Shown here: piece after piece, positions 55,970 through 64,000 of the stretch
Layout: every line of letters begins with the position of its first letter
How positions within the stretch are numbered: the first letter of the stretch is position 1
NCBI RefSeq assembly: GCF_019711435.1
Contig: NZ_JAIGNK010000002.1
Span: 310,001-374,000 of the forward strand
Reading direction: 5' to 3'
Source: Qipengyuania polymorpha
GTDB taxonomy: Bacteria; Pseudomonadota; Alphaproteobacteria; Sphingomonadales; Sphingomonadaceae
Length of the DNA stretch: 64,000 nt
Translations under genes and position numbers: made by a program
Notes under the pieces: model-generated
What the model saw: only the letters and a program-made list of their open reading frames with translations
What the model was told of the DNA's origin: nothing
Database searches by the model: none

Positions 55970-56335
55970 GGAGAATCCTCTCTGGGTAGATGTTGCCGTG
56001 GGCCTATTTGCGCTTTCCGTTTACGTCAAGGGGAGGTCGCATGTTGCAGCGTCGATCCGTGCATAGGATTGCACAAACGCCTTAACCTTCACGATAAACC
56101 GTTTCCCCCGCAATTTTCCTGCGTTCGTAACGCTTGTGACTAAATGGCAACACCGCCACGGAGTCTTGCCTCTTTTGTTACAAAATCTTTGCGTTTCGGG
56201 GCGCGCTACAGGCAAATGCCCTCATCCGCAGGGGGAAGCGCCATCAGTGCGTCCAACAGCGGGAGGTATCTCAAGAAACCTCCATTGCCGGATGAACCGG
56301 TGTGGGGGCCTTGGATTAAAGAGGAAACTTATCAC
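55970..56335. other. Divergent intergenic region between thiolase and TonB receptor genes
   Basis: These 366 bases must hold the promoters of both genes. I see a perfect palindrome TTTTGT-T-ACAAAA at 56173-56185 that could be an operator. TTAACC at about 56081 is followed by GATAA but does not form a complete CtrA site. GAGGAA lies 11 bases before the receptor ATG. No small gene or RNA was recognised. A candidate start far upstream (56144) is in frame with the receptor but encodes no signal peptide. Confidence 0.5.
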
Positions 56336-59326
56336 ATGAAGATGCATAGCAAGCTCAAGCTCGCTGCAGCGCCGACCGCGCTTGGCATCGCGCTCATGGC
56401 CCAGCCGGTCATGGCGCAGGATGTCGAGGACGATACGGTAGCCGACGCACCGGAACCGATCGTTGTTACCGGTTCGCGTATCCAGACGACCTCGTTCGAC
56501 ACGGTCGCACCGGTTACGGTCATCGGCGAACAGTCGATCGAATCGACCGGCGCCGTCAACATCCAGGAAACGCTGCTCCGTGACCCGGTCATGGGTACGC
56601 CGAGCTTCTCGCGTACGAACACCTCGTTCAGCACCAGCGGCACCGGCCTCTCGACCGTTGACCTTCGCAACCTCGGCATCAGCCGCACCCTGATCCTCGT
56701 CGACGGCCGCCGTCACGTTTCGGGTGTCCCGGGTTCGTCGGCAGTCGACCTCAACGCCATTCCCACCGCGCTCATCGACCGCGTCGACATCCTGACCTCG
56801 GGTTCGGGTTCGGCAATTTACGGTTCGGACGCTGTGGCCGGCGTCATCAACTTCATCCTCAAGGATGACTTTGAAGGCTTCGATGTCGAAGGTTCGGCTG
56901 GTGTTACCGAAGTCGGTGACAGCCCCGAGTACACCCTTGGCGTGACCATGGGTTCGAACTTCGCAGACGGCCGCGGTAACGCGACGCTCTTCGCTGGCTA
57001 CAGCTACGAAGGCACCGCCTACCTGCGTGACCACAAGACCGAAGCAGGTCCGTCGGAACGCGACAGCCTGAGCGCTCTCTACTTCGGTGGTGACTACCAG
57101 GACGTCGTCGAGCCGTTCTACTCGAGCTACTCGCCCTACGGCACCTACTTCACCGACAACTACTCGTTCACCTACGCTCCGAACGGCGTGCTGCAGGGTT
57201 GTACCACGACCAACGGCACCACCTGTACTTCGGGTGACGGTGTTTACAGCGGTGTCGGCCCGACCGGCTTCAACCGTACCTTCTTCCGCTATCTGGCCGC
57301 ACCGACGGAGCGCTTCATGCTCACCGCCAATGCGACCTACGACATTGCGGACAACCACGAGTTCTTCCTGCAGGGAAGCTACATCAACACCGCAGTGGAA
57401 TCGAACGTCGAACCGTTCCCCTTCGCTTCGGCTGATGCATACTCGGACGGTCAGATCCCGATCGAAACCATGCTCGACGACGGCACGATCTTCCGTAACC
57501 CGTTCGTTCCCGATGCCATCTACAACGATGCCAGCGACACCAACGGCGACGGCCTTCGTGACATCTATGTCACCAAGCGTCTGACCTCGTTCGGTCCGCG
57601 TAACGCAAGTGCAGATCGCGATACCTTCCGTATCGTTCTCGGCATGCGCGGCGACATCACCGATAGCTGGAACTACGAAACGTTCTTCAACTACGGCAAG
57701 ACCAAGCAGATCCAGCTCGGTACCGGCCAGATCAACACCCCGGCCCTGCGCCAGGCACTGGCGATCATCCCCGATCCCAGCGATCCGACCGGCACGACCT
57801 TCATCTGTGCCGATGCTGCTGCACGTGACGCAGGCTGTCAGCCGGCCAACATCTTCGGTCGTGAGTCGCTCTCGCCCGAATCGCTGGCCTACCTTGAAGC
57901 TCCCACGAGCTACAACGCTGACGTCAGCCAGATGCAGATCGGTGCCTTCGTTGGTGGCGACCTGTTCGCTCTCTACAGCGACATCGACCCGATCCAGGTT
58001 ACGACCGGTGTCGAATACCGTAAGGAAGAATCGTCGTCGGTTTGGGACGTGCTTTCGCAGCGCGGCCTGAACGCAGGTAACGCCCTGCCGCCGACCGTCG
58101 GTGAGTTCGACGTCAAGGAAGCCTACATCGAAGGCAAGATCCCGCTCATGCAGGACTCGTTCCTCTATGACGTGTCGATCCGCGGCGCTGCCCGTATTTC
58201 GGACTACAGCACCGTTGGTCAGACCTTCAGCTGGAACGCTGGCGGTGAAATCGCGGTTACTCCGGATCTTCGCTTCCGTGCGATGTACGCCGAAACCGTT
58301 CGTGCACCGAACATCAACGAGCTGTTCGCAGGCCTGAGCCAGACCTACCCGACCCTGACCGACCCGTGCTCGGGCGCGACGGATGACGGTTCGGTCCTCG
58401 GCACCGCCTGCTTCGCCGACCCGGGTGTCCGCAACAACGCGGCAGCCAACGGCGGCGTGTTCACGCTGAACGGCACCTCGGACGTGCAGGGCGTCACCGG
58501 CTTCGACGGTGGTAACCCGCTCCTGAACGAAGAAACGGGTAAGACCTTCACCGCTGGTGTGGTCCTCAACCCGACCTTCATCCCGGCGCTTGAAAACCTG
58601 ACGCTGACCGTCGACTACTTCAACATCGAAGTCGCCGACTACATTCAGCCGACCAGCCGTCAGTTCATCCTGAACCAGTGCTACACCGAAGGTAACACGG
58701 CACTTTGCGACCAGTTCGTTACGCGTCGTGAATTCGCCGAAGGTCCTTACAGCGCCGGTTCGCTTGACGAGGTTAACACGTCCTCGCTCAACTCGGGTGG
58801 CCTGAAGACCGAAGGTATCGACGTCAAGGTGAACTACAACACGGGTCTCGGCTTCATCAACGAAGACGCCGACCTGCGTATCAGCTTCGCCTACACCCAC
58901 CTGATCGAGCAGTACATCGACCAGCTGCAGGACACGGACGAAGAGCCGCTCGACCTGCAGGACGGCGAAGTCGGCTACGCCAAGGATCGTTTCACCTCGC
59001 AGGTCTTCCTCGGCCTTGGTGACGTGACCCTCGCAGCAACCGGCACCTACTATGGTCCGTCGTACCTCGACGACCAGCTCACGGGTGTGACGCGCTTCGA
59101 CGAAGGCTACGAAGACTATCGCTGGCACGATGAGTTCTACCTGGACCTCCAGGCACGTTGGAACGTCACCGACCGCCACGAATTCTACGTCGGTGTCGAC
59201 AACGTCACGGACAACTCGCCGGTCTATGCTGGTGGCCTGATGGTCGCCGGTATGGAAACCGACACGGGTACCTACGATCCGCTGGGTCGTCGTTACTACG
59301 CCGGCTTCAAGATCTCGCTGGACTAA
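56336..59326 (+). CDS. TonB-dependent outer-membrane receptor
   Basis: The 996-residue receptor imports an unknown substrate across the outer membrane using TonB energy. A signal peptide ends PVMAQ (about 29). The TonB-box-like region follows with PIVVTGSRI, then the plug (LVDGRRHVSGVPG; IERVD-type segment as IDRVDILTSGSGSAIYGSDAVAGVINFI, read in parts). A 22-strand barrel follows, ending YYAGFKISLD with a hydrophobic C-terminal strand. One loop near 400 carries DTNGDGLRD, a calcium-binding-like motif. Codon use favours T-ending codons more than neighbours, which fits high expression. No TonB, ExbBD or substrate-enzyme genes adjoin. Confidence 0.94.
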   Translation: MKMHSKLKLAAAPTALGIALMAQPVMAQDVEDDTVADAPEPIVVTGSRIQTTSFDTVAPVTVIGEQSIESTGAVNIQETLLRDPVMGTPSFSRTNTSFSTSGTGLSTVDLRNLGISRTLILVDGRRHVSGVPGSSAVDLNAIPTALIDRVDILTSGSGSAIYGSDAVAGVINFILKDDFEGFDVEGSAGVTEVGDSPEYTLGVTMGSNFADGRGNATLFAGYSYEGTAYLRDHKTEAGPSERDSLSALYFGGDYQDVVEPFYSSYSPYGTYFTDNYSFTYAPNGVLQGCTTTNGTTCTSGDGVYSGVGPTGFNRTFFRYLAAPTERFMLTANATYDIADNHEFFLQGSYINTAVESNVEPFPFASADAYSDGQIPIETMLDDGTIFRNPFVPDAIYNDASDTNGDGLRDIYVTKRLTSFGPRNASADRDTFRIVLGMRGDITDSWNYETFFNYGKTKQIQLGTGQINTPALRQALAIIPDPSDPTGTTFICADAAARDAGCQPANIFGRESLSPESLAYLEAPTSYNADVSQMQIGAFVGGDLFALYSDIDPIQVTTGVEYRKEESSSVWDVLSQRGLNAGNALPPTVGEFDVKEAYIEGKIPLMQDSFLYDVSIRGAARISDYSTVGQTFSWNAGGEIAVTPDLRFRAMYAETVRAPNINELFAGLSQTYPTLTDPCSGATDDGSVLGTACFADPGVRNNAAANGGVFTLNGTSDVQGVTGFDGGNPLLNEETGKTFTAGVVLNPTFIPALENLTLTVDYFNIEVADYIQPTSRQFILNQCYTEGNTALCDQFVTRREFAEGPYSAGSLDEVNTSSLNSGGLKTEGIDVKVNYNTGLGFINEDADLRISFAYTHLIEQYIDQLQDTDEEPLDLQDGEVGYAKDRFTSQVFLGLGDVTLAATGTYYGPSYLDDQLTGVTRFDEGYEDYRWHDEFYLDLQARWNVTDRHEFYVGVDNVTDNSPVYAGGLMVAGMETDTGTYDPLGRRYYAGFKISLD

Positions 59327-59353
59327 TTTCCAGCCGATCATTGGCTAAAGAAG

Positions 59354-59383
59354 AAGGGCGGGGAGCAATCCCCGCCCTTTTTT
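59354..59383 (+). terminator. Intrinsic terminator after TonB receptor 1
   Basis: AAGGGCGGGGA (59354-59364) and TCCCCGCCCTT (59369-59379) form a perfect 11-bp stem around the tetraloop GCAA, followed by a run of T. It lies 28 bases after the receptor stop. Confidence 0.9.
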
Positions 59384-60127
59384 CGTGCAAGGGGCGCGCA
59401 GGCGCGGGTGCCGCACACCTCCCCTGCCCGCCAACAGCATGACCTGCTGCGCTTGCTGACCACCTTCTGGCATGGGACCTTCCGGCCTCCCCACCGCCGC
59501 TGGGCAAGATCAGACCACTCGATATAGTCATCGGTGGCGCACAGGCGCGCTGTCCACCCGCTGCATTCGAGGCGCGTGATCATGTCAGGGACTACTTTGG
59601 GGAGCTCCTGCGAAGGGTGAATCCTCTAACGGGGCAGCAGCCCACAAGGCCTCTCACACCAGCATCAGCCGCCGCCCCCACGTCCAGTGCTGCTCTCCAT
59701 GGCGGGCGAGCGCGCATTCGCTTCCTATCCAGGCCCCACAGGGCTTGTGCACCGTGTTTCCGATGCCAGGCGAGCAACCTCGCCGCCGTTGCTTCGTCGG
59801 CAGGCCTGACAAGCGATGTCCGCGAACCCGCAACCGCACCGATAGTGCGCAGGATGCCGCATTCAGGCCTGCTCCCGTCTTCGCGGATACGCCGCAAAGC
59901 TGATCTCGAGCGTCGTGCGCCAGCCCTCTCGCGGACCCGCTCTGGGCGCGCAACGCCAGCCGCGAACAGGCTCCCCCCCCCCTGCCAGCTCGAAGGATTG
60001 CTCGAGCGCTCACTATCAAGGCCATTCCAGGTCGACCGCCCGGGGGCCATCGAACACGAGGCGTGGCAAATCGCCGCTGTATCGCAGGGCCAATCCCGCG
60101 ACCGCCGCCGGTCTACCTCGAGCACAC
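59384..60127. other. Unassigned region between convergent TonB receptor genes
   Basis: About 740 bases without a recognisable gene. Open frames exist on both strands (for example 59617-60189 plus and 59592-60125 minus), but their translations are Arg/Ala/Ser/Pro-rich, overlap one another and match no family I know. A run of ten C residues is at 59973-59982. I found no terminal inverted repeats or transposase motif. It may be decayed coding sequence or a long untranslated spacer. Confidence 0.5.
59973..59982. repeat. C10 homopolymer tract
   Basis: Ten consecutive C residues lie in the unassigned region between the two receptor genes. Tracts of this length are prone to slippage and are rare in the rest of this window. 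It may be a contingency locus if a gene is present, or a sequencing uncertainty. Confidence 0.8.
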
Positions 60128-60158
60128 AAAAAAGCGGCCCCGCCGAAGCGGAGCCGCT
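60128..60158 (-). terminator. Intrinsic terminator after TonB receptor 2
   Basis: Read on the minus strand, AGCGGCTCCGC and GCGGGGCCGCT form an 11-bp stem (one G-U pair) around TTCG, followed by six T residues. It lies 27 bases after the receptor stop. Confidence 0.9.
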
Positions 60159-60185
60159 GTTTGTCAGGCTAATGCCTGGTTCGGT

Positions 60186-63100
60186 TTAGAAGCGGAATTC
60201 TGCCGAAGCGAAGAATTCACGGCCGTCGAGGTTGTACGTACCACCCAGCGGGATGTTCGAACGACACAGGCCGACTTCACGGCAGTCGACGCGCGGCGGA
60301 GCCGTGTCGAACAGGTTCGAGACACCGAAGCGCAGGGTGAAGTCGTCGCCGTTGTAACGGATCGAAGCAGCGTGCTCGAACCAGTCGTCTGTCCAGCCGA
60401 TGCCGCGACAGTAGACGCCGTCACCTTCGACAACACCGTCAGGGTTGCCGTCCGCGTCACGCGAACCGCCACCGGTACAGGTCTTGCCTTCGAAGTCGGG
60501 GATGCCGTTGCCGTTTTCGTCGATGAACTCACCGTCCGGGCCGTAACCGAAGGCATCGGCGAACTCGTCGCGGAATTCTTCGGGGACGCTCTGCTCGCCG
60601 ACCCAGCGGGTCTGCCAGGTGAACAGGAAGCGACCGACTTCGGCGGTGAAGGTACCGCGGCCAGCCCATTCGGGAAGACCGAATTCGCCTTCGTCACGAT
60701 CGTAGAACGCGTTGCCATCGAAATCGAGGAACGTGGTGCTGCGCTCGATCAGGTGGTTGGCGCGCAGGTCGATGCCGAGGTCGACGACCTGGCCACCGAG
60801 TTCGATTTCCTTGTCGACAGCGGCGTTGAAGTCAGCACCGCGAACCGCCTGCTTGTCGAGGTTGACGAAGCCAACCGTGCTCGACGTGAGGAGGCCAAGG
60901 CTACCGGCCGAGGCCGGGTTGTCCTGGAGACCATCGCAGAACTGGCTGCGGGGGCCTTCACGCTCGTAACACTCCGAAACCGCCAGCGCCGGGCTGAGTT
61001 CGACCACCGAATCGTCGATCTTGATGTCGTAGTAGGAACTCGACAGCGAGACGTCGAAGCCACCGAAGCTCTGCTCGAAAGCGAAGCCTGCGGTAATCGA
61101 ACGCGAGGTTTCCGGCTCGAGGTCGAGACTACCGGTCTGGTTGACTTCGAGGCTGGCGATCTGGGTGACCGAAAGCACGCGACCGTTCGGGTTGATACCG
61201 ATGCTGGTCGGATCGCGACCTTCACGAACACAGTTCGCGAGGACGAAATCCTCACGTGGATCGAGGGTCGGATCGTAGGATGGCTGCGTACCGGCCGGCG
61301 AACCTGCCGGGACCACGAAGGCCTCGGTCGGGATTGCGCAGGGGTCGATCACGCTGAGGAAGCCCGTGGTGTTGGTGAGGAAGTTCTCACGCAGGTTCGG
61401 TGCGCGGAACGACGTACCATAGCTGAAGCGCAGCAGCAGCGGATCCACCGGACGCCAGCCAGCCTTGATCGAGTAGGTCCCGGCCGTGCCGTAGAATTCC
61501 TCGTCGGTCAGACGGGCAGCCAGGTTCAGACGCAGGTCGCGTACGAAGGGCTTGTCCGCCTGCAGCGGAACGTCGACTTCGGCGTAGGCTTCGCGGATCC
61601 ACTTGGAACCCGTGGCGCCCTTGTCCGAGTTGAAGTTCAGCCACAGGCCGTTGCCGGTGACGAAGTTGGTCGTCGAGTCGATCGAGTCTTCGCGCCATTC
61701 GACACCGACCACGGCACCAACCGGACCGGCGGGCAGTTCGAACAGGTCACCCGTTGCGAAGGCCGAAAGGACCGTCTGCTCGTAGGTGGTGTCCGACGAA
61801 CGCACACCGAAGAGGTAGTCGCGCTCTGCCTGCGTGGCGAAATCACCGACAGCATAGCCAAGGATGGTCGGCGAGAAGAGGTTCACCGGCACACAGCCAT
61901 CGAGCAGATCGGGCGAAATCGTGTCCGGGTTGGACAGGATCGAGGTGTCGCACGGCGTGCCTGCGGCCGGATAGCCGAACAGCGCACCGTAGGACTGGGT
62001 CGAGTCGAATTCGTCGGCAATGCCGTCACCGTCGTTGTCGACCACGCCGTCGCCATTTGCGTCGCGCGTCGGGTCGATACCCAGGGCGAAGGCAAGCTTG
62101 TCTTCGCGCAGGCCGACAGCCGAGGACTTACCGATCGACTTGGTGTAGGTACCGGCGACTTCGAAGGTCCAGCTCGGCGAGATGAATGGAAGGTCGCCGC
62201 GAACACCGAGCACGCCGCGATACTGTTCCATGTCGACGTCGTAATTGTTGCGGTCGCCACGGATAACACCGCGGGCAGCAACCGGTCCGTCGATCAGGAA
62301 CGGATAGAACGACAGTCCGAAGTTGAACTGCGTCGAAGCGTCGAAACAGTCGACGCCGCTCGGCTGGTACGGGTTACACGGGTTGAACTGGTTCGTTGCG
62401 GGAACCTCGATCTGGTAACCGATCGCGCGGTTATCGACCGATTCGATATCCACCTTGGTGAACAGGGCTTCGAAGAAGGGCGTGATGTTGGCATCGCCGC
62501 CGAGTTCGTACTCACCGTAAGCCATTACGTTCCAGCGCTGCTGCTCCGGCTGGAGCTCGAGGTTCTGGAAGGTGCCGTTGGTGCTGAAGTCGGAGTAGAT
62601 GATGTCCGCGATGCCATCACCGTCGGTGTCGGTGTCCTGGCCGAAGAACGTGCGCGATTCCGTGAAGTTCGGAACGCCCGTGTTGCTCTCGCCCGGGGTG
62701 TAATAGATGACGCCGAAATAGTCCTGCGTCACGATACCGCCGCGGAGGCCGTAGCCCTGGCGGCTACACTCGTTGTCGGGGCGGGTGATGGTGCCGCCGC
62801 TGTCGACCAGCGTGTCGACGCGGTCGCTGACTTCCGCAGTGCGGATTTCGCCCGTGGTGGTTTCTTCATATTCGGTCGTACAACCGGCAAGGAAATCACG
62901 ATCGCGCGAACGGATGCGCTCACGGAAATCGTATTCGGCGCCGATGCCGAAGAAGCCGCGGTCGAAGTTCTTACCCCAGCCGGCTGCGACCGTGTAATCG
63001 TCGCCAGCGCCTTCGGGATTGTAGCTGCCGCTGCCGTAAAGCTCGAGGCCGTCGAAATCCTTCTTGAGGATGACGTTGACCACACCGGCCACGGCGTCCG

Positions 63101-63725
63101 AACCGTAGACCGACGAAGCACCGTCGAGCAGCAGGTCGACACGTTCGATCAGCGAGGACGGCAGGAGGTTGATCGACGGCGCAGTCGGCGAACCACCCAC
63201 ACCCGAAGGTGCGAGACGGCGGCCATTGACCATCAGCAGGGTGCGGTCGGCACCGAGGCCGCGCAGGTTGACCGTCTGGTTACCCGGACCGTTGTCGAGC
63301 ACGTAGCCGGTGAAGGTCGAGTCGATCTGCGTACCCGTGGCAGCTTCGTCGCGCTGCAGGATCTGGCTGGGGTCGAAAAGGCCGGCATCGTTCGCGCGGT
63401 CGGTGTTGATCACCTGCAGCGGCGAGATACTCGAATAGGCGTCGGGACGGCGGATACGCGAACCGGTCACGATGATCGCGCCGTCGTTCTGCTGGCCGGT
63501 GGCGCCGGTGTCGGTCACATCGACGACATCGTCGGTGTCGTTGGCATTGTTGGCAACACCATCGGGGCCGGGCGTCTGGACAACGCACTCGTCACCGACG
63601 AACTCTTCGTTCGCGGCGCAATCTTCCGGTGTCTCCTGAGCAAAGGCCGAACCGCCGGTGGCGATGGCAAGGACCGATGCGGAAAGCGCGAGCCCCTTCA
63701 ATTTCGTGTGATTAATCTTTCGCAT
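60186..63725 (-). CDS. Large TonB-dependent receptor with calcium-binding-like loops
   Basis: The 1179-residue receptor has a signal peptide (cleavage near SAFAQ, residue 30). An unusual N-terminal stretch follows with a pair of cysteines (DCAANEEFVGDEC) and Asp/Asn-rich linker. The plug (IIVTGSRIRRPD; LLMVNGRRLAPSG; YGSDAVAGVVNVIL) and a barrel ending in GREFFASAEFRF with C-terminal Phe complete the fold. Three extracellular-type loops carry Asp/Asn/Gly repeats: DTDTDGDGIAD near 362, DANGDGVVDNDGDGIADEFD near 550 and DENGNGIPD near 1066. Substrate is unknown. Length exceeds ordinary receptors. ATG 63725 gives the signal peptide. Confidence 0.94.
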   Translation of the reverse strand: MRKINHTKLKGLALSASVLAIATGGSAFAQETPEDCAANEEFVGDECVVQTPGPDGVANNANDTDDVVDVTDTGATGQQNDGAIIVTGSRIRRPDAYSSISPLQVINTDRANDAGLFDPSQILQRDEAATGTQIDSTFTGYVLDNGPGNQTVNLRGLGADRTLLMVNGRRLAPSGVGGSPTAPSINLLPSSLIERVDLLLDGASSVYGSDAVAGVVNVILKKDFDGLELYGSGSYNPEGAGDDYTVAAGWGKNFDRGFFGIGAEYDFRERIRSRDRDFLAGCTTEYEETTTGEIRTAEVSDRVDTLVDSGGTITRPDNECSRQGYGLRGGIVTQDYFGVIYYTPGESNTGVPNFTESRTFFGQDTDTDGDGIADIIYSDFSTNGTFQNLELQPEQQRWNVMAYGEYELGGDANITPFFEALFTKVDIESVDNRAIGYQIEVPATNQFNPCNPYQPSGVDCFDASTQFNFGLSFYPFLIDGPVAARGVIRGDRNNYDVDMEQYRGVLGVRGDLPFISPSWTFEVAGTYTKSIGKSSAVGLREDKLAFALGIDPTRDANGDGVVDNDGDGIADEFDSTQSYGALFGYPAAGTPCDTSILSNPDTISPDLLDGCVPVNLFSPTILGYAVGDFATQAERDYLFGVRSSDTTYEQTVLSAFATGDLFELPAGPVGAVVGVEWREDSIDSTTNFVTGNGLWLNFNSDKGATGSKWIREAYAEVDVPLQADKPFVRDLRLNLAARLTDEEFYGTAGTYSIKAGWRPVDPLLLRFSYGTSFRAPNLRENFLTNTTGFLSVIDPCAIPTEAFVVPAGSPAGTQPSYDPTLDPREDFVLANCVREGRDPTSIGINPNGRVLSVTQIASLEVNQTGSLDLEPETSRSITAGFAFEQSFGGFDVSLSSSYYDIKIDDSVVELSPALAVSECYEREGPRSQFCDGLQDNPASAGSLGLLTSSTVGFVNLDKQAVRGADFNAAVDKEIELGGQVVDLGIDLRANHLIERSTTFLDFDGNAFYDRDEGEFGLPEWAGRGTFTAEVGRFLFTWQTRWVGEQSVPEEFRDEFADAFGYGPDGEFIDENGNGIPDFEGKTCTGGGSRDADGNPDGVVEGDGVYCRGIGWTDDWFEHAASIRYNGDDFTLRFGVSNLFDTAPPRVDCREVGLCRSNIPLGGTYNLDGREFFASAEFRF

Positions 63726-64000
63726 TTCATACTCCAGTCGCGACAACTGGAACTGCGACCGCCAACCCATCACACAGATGAAAACCACACACCCCTAGCT
63801 GCGCGGTTACCTGTTACGAAATGTGAGGTTGACTATGACCCCAGTCCCAACAGACGGAGTGATGCGTTAACCCTTGTCCCCTGTCAAAGGAGTCAGGTTG
63901 AATTCAGGGTGGCTGTTGCGAGAATCCCACAATTTTTGGTGTAGCGTCCTTGGCGAAAATTGCTTCAGGCAAGATTCGAATGCCCTGCACCCGGGTGCGG
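63726..64000. other. Upstream region of TonB receptor 2, right edge of window
   Basis: These 275 bases precede the receptor on the minus strand. TTGACA is present on the minus strand at 63888-63883 but no good -10 follows at the right distance. TGTTACGAAAT at 63813-63823 resembles part of the palindrome upstream of receptor 1. No gene start is visible on the plus strand before the edge. Confidence 0.4.

Noticed and set aside
56081..56096. TTAACC-like half site upstream of TonB receptor 1 as a CtrA box
   Set aside because: The second half reads GATA rather than TTAA at the required spacing, so the site is incomplete.
56222..59341. 1039-residue open frame antisense to TonB receptor 1
   Set aside because: Stop-free antisense frames arise from the codon bias of the receptor gene; the translation has no signal peptide, domain or plausible start context.
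59592..60189. Possible small proteins or insertion-sequence remnant in the receptor spacer
   Set aside because: Frames on both strands overlap, no transposase motif or terminal repeats were found, and none has a supported start, so no CDS or mobile element was called.
60063..63944. 1293-residue plus-strand open frame over TonB receptor 2
   Set aside because: It mirrors the receptor on the opposite strand, is rich in Val/Glu/Arg from reversed codons, and shows no family motif.

Overview
The window reads as chromosomal DNA of an alphaproteobacterium, most likely Sphingomonadales and probably an Erythrobacteraceae member. This is inferred from high GC, the argS-SPOR-nagZ-scpAB-tatABC gene order, a Caulobacter-type cpa/tad pilus locus, two very large TonB-dependent receptors, a TTAA-N7-TTAA (CtrA-type) site, and many ATGA stop/start overlaps. 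No rRNA, tRNA, CRISPR array, prophage or intact insertion sequence was found. Coding density is very high.

Layout. 1-1600 (minus): mraZ and the 5' part of rsmH, the head of the division and cell wall cluster, preceded by arrays of TCCCG/GGGA repeats. 1584-4270 (minus): a lipoprotein and a one-pass membrane protein of unknown role, a cysteine synthase-like PLP enzyme and an adrenodoxin-type ferredoxin, with a palindromic element between the last two. 4358-6858 (plus): 3-methyladenine glycosylase, SDR and esterase. 6855-8224 (minus): pterin carbinolamine dehydratase translationally coupled to an unknown protein. 8296-20164 (mostly plus): ccmAB, a J-domain protein, map, an RsiV-like lipoprotein, pepA, an SH3-like protein with argC, glnB-glnA behind a sigma-54-like promoter, a tandem PilZ protein, a GH24 lysozyme, a G/N/D/R-rich exported protein and a fasciclin lipoprotein. 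20175-28768 (minus): tamB, tamA, bpt and ilvA.

28881-40612: a YtcJ-type amidohydrolase, the convergent argS-SPOR-nagZ-scpA-scpB-tatA-tatB-tatC run, a lipoprotein, then divergent ispH-thrB-rnhA and a 58-residue DUF1508-type protein. 40680-42748 (minus): a FAD oxidoreductase and an alpha/beta hydrolase. 42857-50368 (plus): cpaA, cpaB, cpaC, cpaD, cpaE, tadB and tadC. The secretion ATPase cpaF and a pilin gene are absent from this stretch. 50423-55969: a MarR regulator, enoyl-CoA hydratase, PPi-type phosphofructokinase, an NAD(P)-binding protein, and an SDR-thiolase pair for acyl-CoA metabolism. 56336-63725: two convergent TonB-dependent receptors separated by about 860 bp of unassigned DNA carrying their terminators and a C10 tract.

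Themes. Envelope biogenesis dominates: Tat export, TamAB outer-membrane assembly, peptidoglycan turnover (NagZ, SPOR, GH24), pilus secretion and nutrient receptors. Nitrogen assimilation (glnBA) and housekeeping genes fill the rest. I did not find a clearly undescribed multi-gene system. The best leads are the mraZ operator architecture, the cpaF-less pilus locus, the repeated 28-nt and palindromic elements, and the unassigned DNA between the two receptors.
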